Assembly: GCF_900115055.1 (NCBI RefSeq)
Contig: NZ_FOVD01000002.1
Span: forward strand, 62,001 to 126,000
Direction: 5' to 3'
Source of the DNA: Chryseobacterium oleae
Lineage (GTDB): Bacteria > Bacteroidota > Bacteroidia > Flavobacteriales > Weeksellaceae
DNA: 64,000 bases
Shown: positions 52,619 to 60,756 of the stretch, piece after piece
Layout: each line of letters starts with the position of its first letter
How positions within the stretch are numbered: the first letter of the stretch is position 1
The notes under the pieces: model-generated
What the model was told of the DNA's origin: nothing
What the model saw: only the letters and a program-made list of their open reading frames with translations
Databases searched by the model: none
Made by a program: the position numbers and the translations under genes

Positions 52619-53893
52619 TTATTGTTTAAACCGTTCATAAGCAGCTCTTTCCAGCATTTCCCTGTCATCCGGGTGTGCGATGCTGATCAGTTCCTGAGCT
52701 CTCTGACGGAGATTTTTACCATATAAATAAGCAGTACCATATTCGGTCACCACATAGTGAATGTGCCCTCTAGTTGTCACGACTCCGGCACCCTGTTTAA
52801 GAAAAGGAACAATTCGTGAGATCCCTTTTTTAGTTCTTGATGTGATGGCAATGATTGGTTTTCCGTCTTCACTCAACGCAGCCCCTCTCATAAAGTCCAT
52901 CTGACCACCGATTCCGCTGTACTGCAGGGTTCCGATAGAATCTGCACAAACCTGTCCTGTAAGGTCAATTTCAATGGCTGAATTAATCGCAACCATCTTT
53001 TTGTTCCTCATGATATTGATCGGGAAGTTCACATCACTTACATCTTTAAAATCAAAAACAGTATTATCATCTACATAGTCATAAAGTTTTCTGGTTCCGA
53101 AACAGAAACTTGTGATCGTTTTATTATCATGGTAGCCTTTGTACTTATTATTAATAACATCACTTTGAATCAGATCAATCACTCCATCACTCAACATTTC
53201 GGTGTGTACACCAAGGTCCTTGTGATTCGTTAAGCATTTCAAAACAGCATCAGGAATCGTTCCGATGCCCATTTGAAGCGTGGATCTGTCATCGATCAGT
53301 TCAGCTACATTTTTACCAACAAGCATTTCTACTTCACCAACTTTTGAACCATAGTCTACTGTAGGAAGTTCCTCTTCATGCCAGACTAACTTGTGGATTC
53401 TGCTGATGTGGATCATTCCGTCTCCGTGAGTTCTCGGCATCAGAGGGTTGACGATAGCCACAATAAGTTTTGCAGTATCTACAGCTGCTCTTGCGATGTC
53501 TACAGAGGTTCCCAACGTACAGAAACCGTGTTTGTCCGGTGGAGAAACGGTCACTAACGCCACATCTAACGGCAGTATGTTTTTTCTGAATAAAATAGGG
53601 ATCTCGCTTAAGAAAACAGGAACGAAATCTCCGCGTTCAGAATTCACAGCTTCCCTCACAGGAGTGGATACGAATAGAGAATTGACAAAGAAACTATTCT
53701 TGTATTCAGGTTTTGCGATTTCTACATTTCCCTGCTGGGTAATGGAAACCATTTCTACATTTTCCAGACGGTGAGACTGTCTTGCCAGCTCGTCAATAAG
53801 ATGATTCGGAGTACATGCACTCCCGTGAAAAAATACGCGGTTTCCGCTTTTTACAGTGTATATAGCTTCTTCTGCACTAATATAATTGTACAT
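52619..53893 (-). CDS. Acetyl-CoA hydrolase/CoA-transferase family protein
   Basis: A 424-residue family I CoA-transferase (cat1/4-hydroxybutyrate type). The probable catalytic glutamate is in INSAIEIDLTGQVCADSIG, followed by GIGGQMDFMRGA and TRGHIHYVVTEYGTA. It starts 27 bases after hmgA on the same strand. It might activate acetoacetate from the pathway or move CoA between acids; the pair of acids is unknown. Confidence 0.9.
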   Translation of the reverse strand: MYNYISAEEAIYTVKSGNRVFFHGSACTPNHLIDELARQSHRLENVEMVSITQQGNVEIAKPEYKNSFFVNSLFVSTPVREAVNSERGDFVPVFLSEIPILFRKNILPLDVALVTVSPPDKHGFCTLGTSVDIARAAVDTAKLIVAIVNPLMPRTHGDGMIHISRIHKLVWHEEELPTVDYGSKVGEVEMLVGKNVAELIDDRSTLQMGIGTIPDAVLKCLTNHKDLGVHTEMLSDGVIDLIQSDVINNKYKGYHDNKTITSFCFGTRKLYDYVDDNTVFDFKDVSDVNFPINIMRNKKMVAINSAIEIDLTGQVCADSIGTLQYSGIGGQMDFMRGAALSEDGKPIIAITSRTKKGISRIVPFLKQGAGVVTTRGHIHYVVTEYGTAYLYGKNLRQRAQELISIAHPDDREMLERAAYERFKQ

Positions 53894-53920
53894 AATGAAA
53901 TTTTTTTATGAATGTTTTTT

Positions 53921-55108
53921 TTATTCCTGAGAACGGTCTTCGATGGTTTTGTCTGATTCTTCCAGCCATGAAGTTTTGTATGAAGGATCTTCCACTTTCA
54001 AAGCTTCTTCCGTGATTTTCAACGGACGGAACGGGTCTACCATTACCGCATATTCTTCAGTGAATTTTTTACCGATACTTCTTTCCATAGCGCCCGGGTG
54101 AGGTCCGTGAACGATTCCTCCTGGATGTAAAGTAAAGTCCATCAGGTCGATATGATTACGGCTCATGAAATCTCCTTCCGTATAGAACAGAACCTCATCG
54201 GAATCGATGTTGGAGTGGTTGTAGGGAGCCGGAATAGCCATTGGATGGTAGTCGTACATTCTTGCACAGAATGAGCATACTACGAAATTATGACCTTCAA
54301 AATTCTGGTGTACCGGTGGCGGTTGGTGAATTCTTCCGGTGATTGGCTCAAAGTTTTTGATATTGAATTTATAAGGATAAAAATATCCATCCCATCCTAC
54401 GACATCAAACGGGTGTGTAGCGTAGATGAAATCTGTGATCTGGTTTTCTTTTTTTACTTTAATTAAAAATTCTCCTTTTTCATCTTTCGGTTCTTTGAAA
54501 ACCGGTGCGATCATGTCTCTTTCGCAGAACGGAGAATGTTCCAAAAGCTGCCCGAACTCGTTTCTGTAACGTTTCGGGGTATAAATAGGAGAGTGGCTTT
54601 CAAGGACAAAAAATACGGTGTCTTCTGAGTTCACTTCCACCTGATAAATGGTTCCTCTTGGAATAATAAGATAATCACCTGTGACAAATTCCAGGTCTCC
54701 TACAAAGGTTTTCAGAATTCCAGTTCCATTGTGAACATATAAAAGTTCGTCACATTCAGCATTTTTGTAGAAATAATCCATAGACTTTCTGGGTTTTGCC
54801 AATCCCATTTTCAGGTCATTGTTCATCAGAAGGATCTTTCTGCTGTCCATGAAATCATCTTCCGGCGTTACATTCATTCCCTTAAACATTCTCGGAGCAA
54901 TATTCTTTTCTACCGCAATTTTTGGTGTCACATCTTTCGGTTCCCCGATAGATTTGATCTGCGTAGGACGGTGGGTATGATAAAGCAGCGATGAAATTCC
55001 ATGAAAACCCTCCGTGCCGAAAAGCTGTTCATAGTAAAATTTATCTTCCGGTGATTTGAAAATCGTATGTCTTTTTTGTGGGATGTTTCCCGCCTGATGA
55101 TATCTCAT
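53921..55108 (-). CDS. hmgA: Homogentisate 1,2-dioxygenase
   Basis: A 395-residue iron enzyme opening the homogentisate ring to maleylacetoacetate. The C-terminal metal-binding segment HPGGIVHGPHPGAMERSIG and the DEVLFYTEGDFMSRN part are those of the family. First gene of a minus-strand block (hmgA, CoA-transferase, possible regulator, hppD, fahA). The maleylacetoacetate isomerase gene is not in the window. Confidence 0.95.
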   Translation of the reverse strand: MRYHQAGNIPQKRHTIFKSPEDKFYYEQLFGTEGFHGISSLLYHTHRPTQIKSIGEPKDVTPKIAVEKNIAPRMFKGMNVTPEDDFMDSRKILLMNNDLKMGLAKPRKSMDYFYKNAECDELLYVHNGTGILKTFVGDLEFVTGDYLIIPRGTIYQVEVNSEDTVFFVLESHSPIYTPKRYRNEFGQLLEHSPFCERDMIAPVFKEPKDEKGEFLIKVKKENQITDFIYATHPFDVVGWDGYFYPYKFNIKNFEPITGRIHQPPPVHQNFEGHNFVVCSFCARMYDYHPMAIPAPYNHSNIDSDEVLFYTEGDFMSRNHIDLMDFTLHPGGIVHGPHPGAMERSIGKKFTEEYAVMVDPFRPLKITEEALKVEDPSYKTSWLEESDKTIEDRSQE

Positions 55109-55181
55109 AGTACTTTTATATCTAGTTTCTCAAATTTAATCATTTTTCGTGAATTGATTCTAACAACATTTGTCATGGTGT

Positions 55182-55211
55182 TTTGTAATTCAAAAATAAT
55201 TGTTAGATTTG
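55182..55211 (+). promoter_or_regulatory. Promoter of CxxC TonB receptor gene
   Basis: TTTG (55182-55185), 18 bases, TAGATTTG (55204-55211), 18 bases before the ATG at 55230. Overlaps the palindrome at 55200. Confidence 0.7.
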
Positions 55212-55219
55212 TCTAACAA
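55200..55219 (+). promoter_or_regulatory. Palindromic operator over the -7 box
   Basis: TTGTTAGA-TTTG-TCTAACAA, exact 8-base arms. It covers the -7 box and start site, so a bound protein would block transcription. The sequence is reminiscent of DtxR/MntR-type boxes, but the regulator cannot be named with certainty. Confidence 0.6.
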
Positions 55220-55229
55220 TTTTAATTTC

Positions 55230-57299
55230 ATGAAGCGAATACTATTTTCTATTACTCTTTTATCCTCTTATTGTTTTTCTCAGGAGACCGACAGCCTGAG
55301 TTTACAACCCCAAATAAAGCAAGACTCATCTACAGTTTCAAAACCGAAAATCAAGATGAGTACTATTGATGATGTGGTCCTAACCGGAACGATAAAACCT
55401 TTCAGCAGATCTAAAAGTCCTGTAGCCGTAGAGGTTTACAGCCAGAAATTTTTCCAAAAGAATCCTACACCAAGCATTTTTGAAGCCATTGCCATGGTGA
55501 ATGGGGTGAAACCTCAGCTGAACTGCTCGGTATGCAACACGGGAGATATTCATATCAACGGACTGGAAGGTCCTTATACGATGATCTTAATTGATGGAAT
55601 GCCTATTGTAAGTTCACTTTCTACGGTGTACGGACTCAGCGGAATTCCCAACAGTCTTGTCGACAGAATTGAAGTGGTAAAAGGTCCGGCTTCTTCTATT
55701 TACGGCTCAGAAGCGATGGGTGGAGTGATCAATATTATCACCAAAAATGCACTGACCGCACCGAAACTGAGCGTTGACATGATGACCAGCACCTGGAGTG
55801 AAAATAATCTTGATGTTTCAACGAAATTTAATATTGGGAAGAATGCAGCCTCTTTGTTAAGCTTAAATTATTTCAGTTTCAAGGAAAAGATAGACCAGAA
55901 TAAAGACAATTTCACAGATTCAGCTTTGCAGAGCAGAGTTTCTGTTTTTAATAAGTGGAATTTTCAGCGAAAGGAAAACCGGCAGGCAAGTTTTGCTTTG
56001 AGGTATTTATATGAAGACCGTTTTGGCGGAGAAATGCAGTGGGACAGATCTCACCGTGGCAGTGGTGATGTGTATGGTGAAAGTATTTATACCAACAGGG
56101 CAGAGGTTTTCGGGCTTTATCAATGGCCTTTAAAAGAATATATCGTTACCCAGTTCTCCTATAATTACCATGACCAGAATTCTTTTTATGGGAGCAATCC
56201 GTACGATGCCCTTCAGAAAGTAGCGTTTGCACAGACCTATTGGAGTAAAAAGCTTGGAAAACATGATCTGACGGGAGGTGTGACTTTTAAAAGAACATTC
56301 TATGATGACAATACACCGGGAACTTTATCTGGCGACGGAATCACCAACGCACCGATGAAATCGCCGATCTGGGGAGCATTTGTTCAGGATCAGTGGGAAA
56401 TCAGTGATCAGCATACTTTACTGGTAGGTTACCGTTTTGATTATGATAAAATCCATCATGAAGTGCATTCACCGAGGTTTGCGTGGAAATTTTCCCCGAA
56501 TCCCTATCATACGCTACGTTTCAATTTCGGAACCGGATTCAGAGTGGTGAACCTATTTACGGAAGATCACGCAGCATTGACCGGTTCCAGAGAAGTTCTA
56601 ATTAAATCGGATTTAAAACCTGAAAAATCTGTCAACGGAAATTTAAACTACATCTGGAAAATTCCTGTGGGAAGCCGGATGATTCAGTTGGATGCTTCAG
56701 CCTTTTATACGTATTTCAGCAATAAAATTGTGGGAGATTTTGATACCGATCCGGATAAAATTATTTACGATAACCTTCACGGATATGGAATTTCCAGAGG
56801 AGCTTCCATGAATGTGGATTTCAGTTTCAGCTTTCCTTTGAGTGTCAATGTGGGAGTAACTTATCTCGACGTTTATCAGAAATTTGATGCAGACAATAAA
56901 AAATCCCAGCAGCTACACGCTCCGAAATGGAGTGGGACCTACAATCTTTCGTATAAGTTCGCCAATGATCTGACTGTAGATTTCACAGGACAATTCTACG
57001 GACCAATGAGGCTTCCCGTGCTTCCGAATGACTACCGCCCGGAATATTCGCCATTCTATTCTTTAGCTAATATTCAGGTTTCAAAAAGTTTCAAATCTGG
57101 CTTCGAAGTGTATTGCGGAATTAAAAACCTGTTCAATTTTACACCGAAAGATCCTTTGATGAGACCGTTTGACCCGTTTGATAAATATGCAGACGATCCG
57201 ATAAGCAACCCGAACCATTATACTTTTGACACCGCTTACGGCTACGCGCCGATGCAGAGAATCAGAGGTTTTCTGGGGGTAAAATATACTTTGAAATGA
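55230..57299 (+). CDS. TonB-dependent receptor with CxxC in plug
   Basis: A 689-residue outer-membrane receptor, signal peptide ending CFSQ. The plug (about 45-170) has GTIKPFSRSKSPVAVEVYS, then the unusual QLNCSVCNTGDIHING with Cys99 and Cys102, and IEVVKGPASSIYGSEAMGG. The barrel ends FLGVKYTLK. It overlaps the thioredoxin-like gene by four bases. Likely ligand is a metal or metal complex such as heme, cobalamin or manganese; undecided. The start at MKRILFSI gives a clean signal peptide. Confidence 0.92.
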   Translation: MKRILFSITLLSSYCFSQETDSLSLQPQIKQDSSTVSKPKIKMSTIDDVVLTGTIKPFSRSKSPVAVEVYSQKFFQKNPTPSIFEAIAMVNGVKPQLNCSVCNTGDIHINGLEGPYTMILIDGMPIVSSLSTVYGLSGIPNSLVDRIEVVKGPASSIYGSEAMGGVINIITKNALTAPKLSVDMMTSTWSENNLDVSTKFNIGKNAASLLSLNYFSFKEKIDQNKDNFTDSALQSRVSVFNKWNFQRKENRQASFALRYLYEDRFGGEMQWDRSHRGSGDVYGESIYTNRAEVFGLYQWPLKEYIVTQFSYNYHDQNSFYGSNPYDALQKVAFAQTYWSKKLGKHDLTGGVTFKRTFYDDNTPGTLSGDGITNAPMKSPIWGAFVQDQWEISDQHTLLVGYRFDYDKIHHEVHSPRFAWKFSPNPYHTLRFNFGTGFRVVNLFTEDHAALTGSREVLIKSDLKPEKSVNGNLNYIWKIPVGSRMIQLDASAFYTYFSNKIVGDFDTDPDKIIYDNLHGYGISRGASMNVDFSFSFPLSVNVGVTYLDVYQKFDADNKKSQQLHAPKWSGTYNLSYKFANDLTVDFTGQFYGPMRLPVLPNDYRPEYSPFYSLANIQVSKSFKSGFEVYCGIKNLFNFTPKDPLMRPFDPFDKYADDPISNPNHYTFDTAYGYAPMQRIRGFLGVKYTLK

Positions 57300-57757
57300 A
57301 AACTTTTATTTTATTTTTAATGTTAGTGCCCTGTTTTTATCTGTCTCAGATGAAGACAGGCACTTTTTCTGATCTTGAAGCATCGATGAAAAGAGATCCG
57401 AAACCAGTTATCATCCATATGTATACAGACTGGTGCTCGGTCTGTAAAATGGAAAAGCATGCCTTAAACAAAGACCAGGCAACGGTTGATCTGATCAATG
57501 AGCATTTTTATATGGTCAATTTTGAAGCTGAAAAAACAAAAGAAAAGATCAAATTCCAGGGCCGTGAATTTGGGTATCTATCCAATGGAAACGCAGGAAT
57601 TCACGAATTGGCGCTGGCCTTGTCTAAAAATAAAAATCAGCCTGTTTATCCTTTGTGGATTGTTCTTGATAAGAATCAGAAGCTGGTGTATTATCATGAA
57701 GGGCTATTGACCCCTGAAACCATGAAGCAGAAACTTCTGGAAATTTCTGCTTTGTAG
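57296..57757 (+). CDS. Periplasmic thioredoxin-fold protein (CSVC)
   Basis: A 153-residue exported thioredoxin-like protein: signal peptide to about residue 18, then a DUF255/thioredoxin-like domain with TDWCSVCKMEKHAL (Cys47, Cys50). The four-base overlap with the receptor gene shows tight coupling. The dithiol may reduce or metallate the matching CSVC in the receptor plug; that is inference. The rest fits the thioredoxin_7 family. Confidence 0.9.
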   Translation: MKTFILFLMLVPCFYLSQMKTGTFSDLEASMKRDPKPVIIHMYTDWCSVCKMEKHALNKDQATVDLINEHFYMVNFEAEKTKEKIKFQGREFGYLSNGNAGIHELALALSKNKNQPVYPLWIVLDKNQKLVYYHEGLLTPETMKQKLLEISAL

Positions 57758-57790
57758 TTTTTTGTTGATGATCACAAAATTTTTTTTCTA

Positions 57791-57981
57791 AGTTGGAAGA
57801 ACGCAAAGGCGCAAGTTTTTTTTAAATTCGAATGTTTTAAGGCGCAAGGATTTTATCTTCGATAAAATTGAGTGCTGTTTATTTCACACCGAATTCCTAG
57901 CTGAAGATCTTTGATTTTCTTGCGCCTAAAAAATGTAGTAAATAAAGCCCTGCATCTTTGCGCGTTTGCGTTTTTCCAACT
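57791..57981 (+). repeat. R2 foldback element, copy 2 (complete)
   Basis: A 191-base element with terminal inverted repeats of about 25 bases beginning AGTTGGAA-AACGCAAA at the left and its complement at the right (about 22 of 25 match by eye). The inner TAAGGCGCAAG / CTTGCGCCTA pair is kept. It is in the 337-base convergent gap before the cupin gene and is followed by the R2b tract. Confidence 0.85.
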
Positions 57982-57997
57982 CATAGAATTTCCAGCT

Positions 57998-58094
57998 TCC
58001 CGCAGATTACGCAAATGACACAGATTTTTCATTATTGTGAAATATTTAAACTGTGGAGCAATCTTTAAATCTTTAAATTCTTCAATTTTTAAAT
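57998..58094 (+). repeat. R2b tract, left copy
   Basis: About 97 bases from TCCCGCAGA to the cupin stop codon, including GACACAGATTTTTCATTA and an ATCTTTAAATC run. It recurs inverted and nearly unchanged at 60030-60118, just outside the HxlR stop. Confidence 0.8.
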
Positions 58095-58565
58095 CTAAAT
58101 TTCCGCATCAATCAAAACAGCGAGCTGAATACAAGGCTCATCCGATTTGTTGCTCCACGCATGATTGGTTCCTCTCTGGATAACAATATCTCCCGGTTTG
58201 AGAAGCGTTTCGCCTTCATCCATGATTAAATAAAGTTCCCCGGAAAGAATAATAATATAGTCCAGTGTTGGAGTCTGATGCATCATCGGATGGGGTTCAC
58301 CTGCTTTAAATTCGAGGCCGAGGTTTTTATCCGGTGGAATAACGACGTAACGGAAATAGGTTCCGTTTTTGGGAGTCTGTGGAAATCCGGTGTTGGGGAT
58401 CCGGATTTCAAGATCCAGTCCTGCCGGCATTTTCTGAGTGTTCCAGATATCTGAAATAATAAGGCCTGGAAGATGTTCCACTGTATTTTCAGTCTGCTGA
58501 TCTTCTATAATGACAGATTTTCCATCTTTGATTCCTGTTACAACGCGTCTGGGTATTGTATTCAT
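58095..58565 (-). CDS. Cupin-domain protein
   Basis: A 156-residue single-cupin protein. The core HPMMHQTPTLDYIIILSGELYLIMDEGETLLKPGDIVIQRGTNHAWSN has the usual histidines for metal binding. Its substrate is unknown. It starts three bases after the dehydrogenase stop, so both form one transcript that is divergent from the HxlR regulator. Confidence 0.88.
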   Translation of the reverse strand: MNTIPRRVVTGIKDGKSVIIEDQQTENTVEHLPGLIISDIWNTQKMPAGLDLEIRIPNTGFPQTPKNGTYFRYVVIPPDKNLGLEFKAGEPHPMMHQTPTLDYIIILSGELYLIMDEGETLLKPGDIVIQRGTNHAWSNKSDEPCIQLAVLIDAEI

Positions 58566-58568
58566 ATA

Positions 58569-59558
58569 TTAATGTTTCATGATCAGTTTATGACCTTGGG
58601 TCTGATTGTTTTTAAGAAGGGAATGGGCTTTTAAAACCGTATCCAGAGAAAGATCTCCTACCGTTTTATAATTAGGAGCACTGATTTTTCCATTTTCAAT
58701 AAGCGTTGAAATCTTCTCTAAATTTCCTTTGTAATACTGATAGTCTTTGTTCATGCTGTAGGAATAGTTGGAAATATTCATGATCACAGTTCCTTTATTG
58801 AAAAGGGTTTCGTGGGCATCTTTCGAGATTAATGCGGTTACATCTACATAAGTACCGTTGATTTTCAAAACATCTGCCGTAATTTCAGACATATAGTTTC
58901 CCACCAAATCAATTCCGAAATCGAAAAGCTGACCATCATTCGCTTTTAAAAGATTGGTGGCAAGGTTTTCGTCTTTATAATTGATGATCTGATGATTCTT
59001 AAGACCCAATCCGAGGAGAATCTGTCTGTTTTCTTCACTTCCGACCGTCGCTGTAACTTTTTTAAATTGATTCGCTACTAAGAATTTAATAACAAAAGAA
59101 CCAACTCCACCTGTCGCACCTGTTACTAAGATGGTGTCATTTTCGTCTAGCTTTAAACGGTTGACGGTCTGTAAACCCGTAAGCCCAGCCGAAGGAATGG
59201 CAGCGGCCTGTTCGAAAGAAATGTCTTTAGGTTTAAAGGCAACAATAGCCTCAGGAACTGCAATGTATTCAGCATAAGAACCGTTACTTCCCATAGAGCC
59301 GCTTCCGCAGAATACTTCGTCTCCAATGTTGAACTGATGGGCATCTGCTCCTTTTTCAACAACAATTCCCGACATTTCACGGCCTAAAATAGGTGATTTA
59401 AGCAGTTTCCGTTCCAGCTCGTTTTCGATCATCTGATAATCTATAGGATTAAAACCGCTGGCTTTGATCCGGATTAAAACTTCATGACTTTTCGGTGTAG
59501 GTTTTTCTATCTCAGCTTCTTTAAGCTGGAAATTTTCATCTAATATAATGGCTTTCAT
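58569..59558 (-). CDS. MDR-family quinone oxidoreductase-like dehydrogenase
   Basis: A 329-residue medium-chain reductase. The NADPH loop is VLVTGATGGVGSFVIKFL (about residues 142-159), and the N-terminal GroES-like domain has FNPIDYQMIENE. Structural zinc cysteines are absent, which fits the quinone-oxidoreductase branch (zeta-crystallin/Qor). Divergent from an HxlR-family gene, the usual setting for quinone- or aldehyde-sensing pairs. Confidence 0.9.
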   Translation of the reverse strand: MKAIILDENFQLKEAEIEKPTPKSHEVLIRIKASGFNPIDYQMIENELERKLLKSPILGREMSGIVVEKGADAHQFNIGDEVFCGSGSMGSNGSYAEYIAVPEAIVAFKPKDISFEQAAAIPSAGLTGLQTVNRLKLDENDTILVTGATGGVGSFVIKFLVANQFKKVTATVGSEENRQILLGLGLKNHQIINYKDENLATNLLKANDGQLFDFGIDLVGNYMSEITADVLKINGTYVDVTALISKDAHETLFNKGTVIMNISNYSYSMNKDYQYYKGNLEKISTLIENGKISAPNYKTVGDLSLDTVLKAHSLLKNNQTQGHKLIMKH

Positions 59559-59575
59559 AAGAGTAATTTGATAGA

Positions 59576-59583
59576 CAAATGTA
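59576..59583 (-). promoter_or_regulatory. -7 box of the dehydrogenase-cupin operon
   Basis: TACATTTG on the minus strand, 18 bases before the dehydrogenase ATG. No perfect -33. Confidence 0.5.
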
Positions 59584-59597
59584 AAAAGAGAATAGTT

Positions 59598-59605
59598 TAT
59601 ATTTG
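59598..59605 (+). promoter_or_regulatory. -7 box of the HxlR gene
   Basis: TATATTTG fits TAnnTTTG and lies directly before the operator-like palindromes. Confidence 0.5.
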
Positions 59606-59607
59606 CT

Positions 59608-59635
59608 ACCAGTTAACTATTGGTAACTAGTTACC
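59608..59635. promoter_or_regulatory. Probable HxlR operator
   Basis: Contains the perfect 14-base palindrome GGTAACTAGTTACC (59622-59635) and a neighbouring ACCAGTTAACTATTGGT. GTAAC-type half-sites are common for HxlR regulators. It lies in the divergent promoter region, so the regulator could control itself and the dehydrogenase. Confidence 0.65.
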
Positions 59636-59649
59636 TTAATGAAACTATT

Positions 59650-60027
59650 ATGGCAAAAATCATAGAAAACGGAATAGAAAGAGAAGCCAACTGTACCGAA
59701 GAATTATTTGCAATGCGCGACAGTCTGGATGTTTTAGGTGGAAAATGGAAGCTGATGATTATCCGGTATCTGACCAACAGAACCGATCAGCAGATTCATT
59801 TTAAAAAGCTGCAGCGGGGTATTACCGGAATCTCTGCCAAAATGCTCAGCAAAGAATTGAAAGAATTGGAAATGAACCTTCTCATCACAAGAACTATTCA
59901 GGATACAAAACCCATCACGGTGGCTTATGCGGTTACAGAATATGGAAAATCAGTTTTCCCGGTGACGGAAACTCTTGTGAATTGGGGAATTATCCATCGG
60001 GAGAAGATCAAAGAGTCGATGAGTTAG
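59650..60027 (+). CDS. HxlR-family winged-helix regulator
   Basis: A 125-residue regulator: CTEELFAMRDSLDVLGGKWKLMIIRYL is the family signature, followed by the recognition helix region GITGISAKMLSKELKELE. Cys14 at the start of the helix could be a redox sensor, as in several HxlR proteins. The start MAKIIENGIE is used because the operator lies just upstream. Divergent from the quinone reductase gene. Confidence 0.92.
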   Translation: MAKIIENGIEREANCTEELFAMRDSLDVLGGKWKLMIIRYLTNRTDQQIHFKKLQRGITGISAKMLSKELKELEMNLLITRTIQDTKPITVAYAVTEYGKSVFPVTETLVNWGIIHREKIKESMS

Positions 60028-60029
60028 TT

Positions 60030-60118
60030 TTATTTAAAGATTGAAGAATTTAAAGATTTAAAGATTTTTCCGCAGTTTAAATCTTTCACATAATGAAAAA
60101 TCTGTGTCATCTGCGGGA
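60030..60118 (-). repeat. R2b tract, right copy (inverted)
   Basis: Begins right after the HxlR stop and aligns inverted with 57998-58094 over about 90 bases. Confidence 0.8.
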
Positions 60119-60124
60119 GATATT

Positions 60125-60164
60125 TTTCTGAGATTGCTTCGTCGCTATGCTCCTCGCAATGACA
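60125..60164 (-). repeat. CATTGCGAGGAGC palindromic module
   Basis: Minus-strand CATTGCGAGGAGCATAGCG and ACGAAGCAATCTC are halves of a widely distributed palindromic repeat. It sits where the right half of R2 would be. Small frames across such modules give the known spurious CHCEEHSDEAIS peptide. Confidence 0.8.
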
Positions 60165-60252
60165 GCGGTATTCAATTTTATCGGAGATAAAATCCTTGCG
60201 CCTTAAAGCATTCGAATTAAAAAAAACTTGCGCCATTGCGTTTTTCCAACTT
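60165..60252 (-). repeat. R2 element, partial copy 4
   Basis: Left half of R2 read on the minus strand from AAGTTGGAAAAACGCAA through GGCGCAAGGATTTTATC to the ATTTTATC palindrome. With 60030-60164 it fills the convergent gap between the HxlR and DUF1304 genes. Confidence 0.8.
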
Positions 60253-60301
60253 AGAAAAAATCATACGTCTCTTTACGATCCCCTACAATATATCTAAAAA
60301 A

Positions 60302-60691
60302 TTATCTCTGTATAAGCTGAAAACAATGATTCACAACTACGGCAATGATCGCCAGTATTGCCGGCAATGCCTGTACGAAAAATATTCTTTTAGTCGCTGT
60401 AACAGCTCCATAAATTCCGGCAATCGCTACACAGCTCAGGAAAAATAGTGAAACATTGGTTTGCCATTTCGGATCTTCAATCAACAATGACCAGATCAGC
60501 CCTGCAGCAAGAAAACCATTATACAGCCCCTGATTGGCAGCCAGACCTTTTGTAGGCTTGAACATTTCAGCCGGCAGTGCCGCTTTAAATACTTCCTTTC
60601 CTTTGGTTTCCCAGGCGAACATTTCCATCCACAGGATATAAATATGTTCCAGCGCAACGATGGCGATGAGAATTTTAGCAACGAGTTCCAT
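60302..60691 (-). CDS. DUF1304 membrane protein
   Basis: A 129-residue membrane protein with about four helices. It has the DUF1304 features AKILIAIVALEHIYILWMEMF and AANQGLYNGFLAAGL. The role is unknown. Its start faces the Crp/Fnr gene, with about 65 bases between. Confidence 0.88.
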   Translation of the reverse strand: MELVAKILIAIVALEHIYILWMEMFAWETKGKEVFKAALPAEMFKPTKGLAANQGLYNGFLAAGLIWSLLIEDPKWQTNVSLFFLSCVAIAGIYGAVTATKRIFFVQALPAILAIIAVVVNHCFQLIQR

Positions 60692-60708
60692 GATTTACGA
60701 TTTTGTAA

Positions 60709-60739
60709 TTGTAAAACTAAAAAAATAAAGTTAAGTTTG
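60709..60739 (+). promoter_or_regulatory. Promoter of Crp/Fnr-like gene
   Basis: TTG (60709-60711), 20 bases, TAAGTTTG (60732-60739); the ATG is 17 bases later. Confidence 0.5.
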
Positions 60740-60756
60740 GGTATTCAATTGCAAAG

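Noticed and set aside
60030..60236. 68-codon minus-strand frame containing CHCEEHSDEAIS
   Set aside because: It runs through R2b, the CATTGCGAGG module and R2; this peptide is the well-known translation of that repeat and not a protein.
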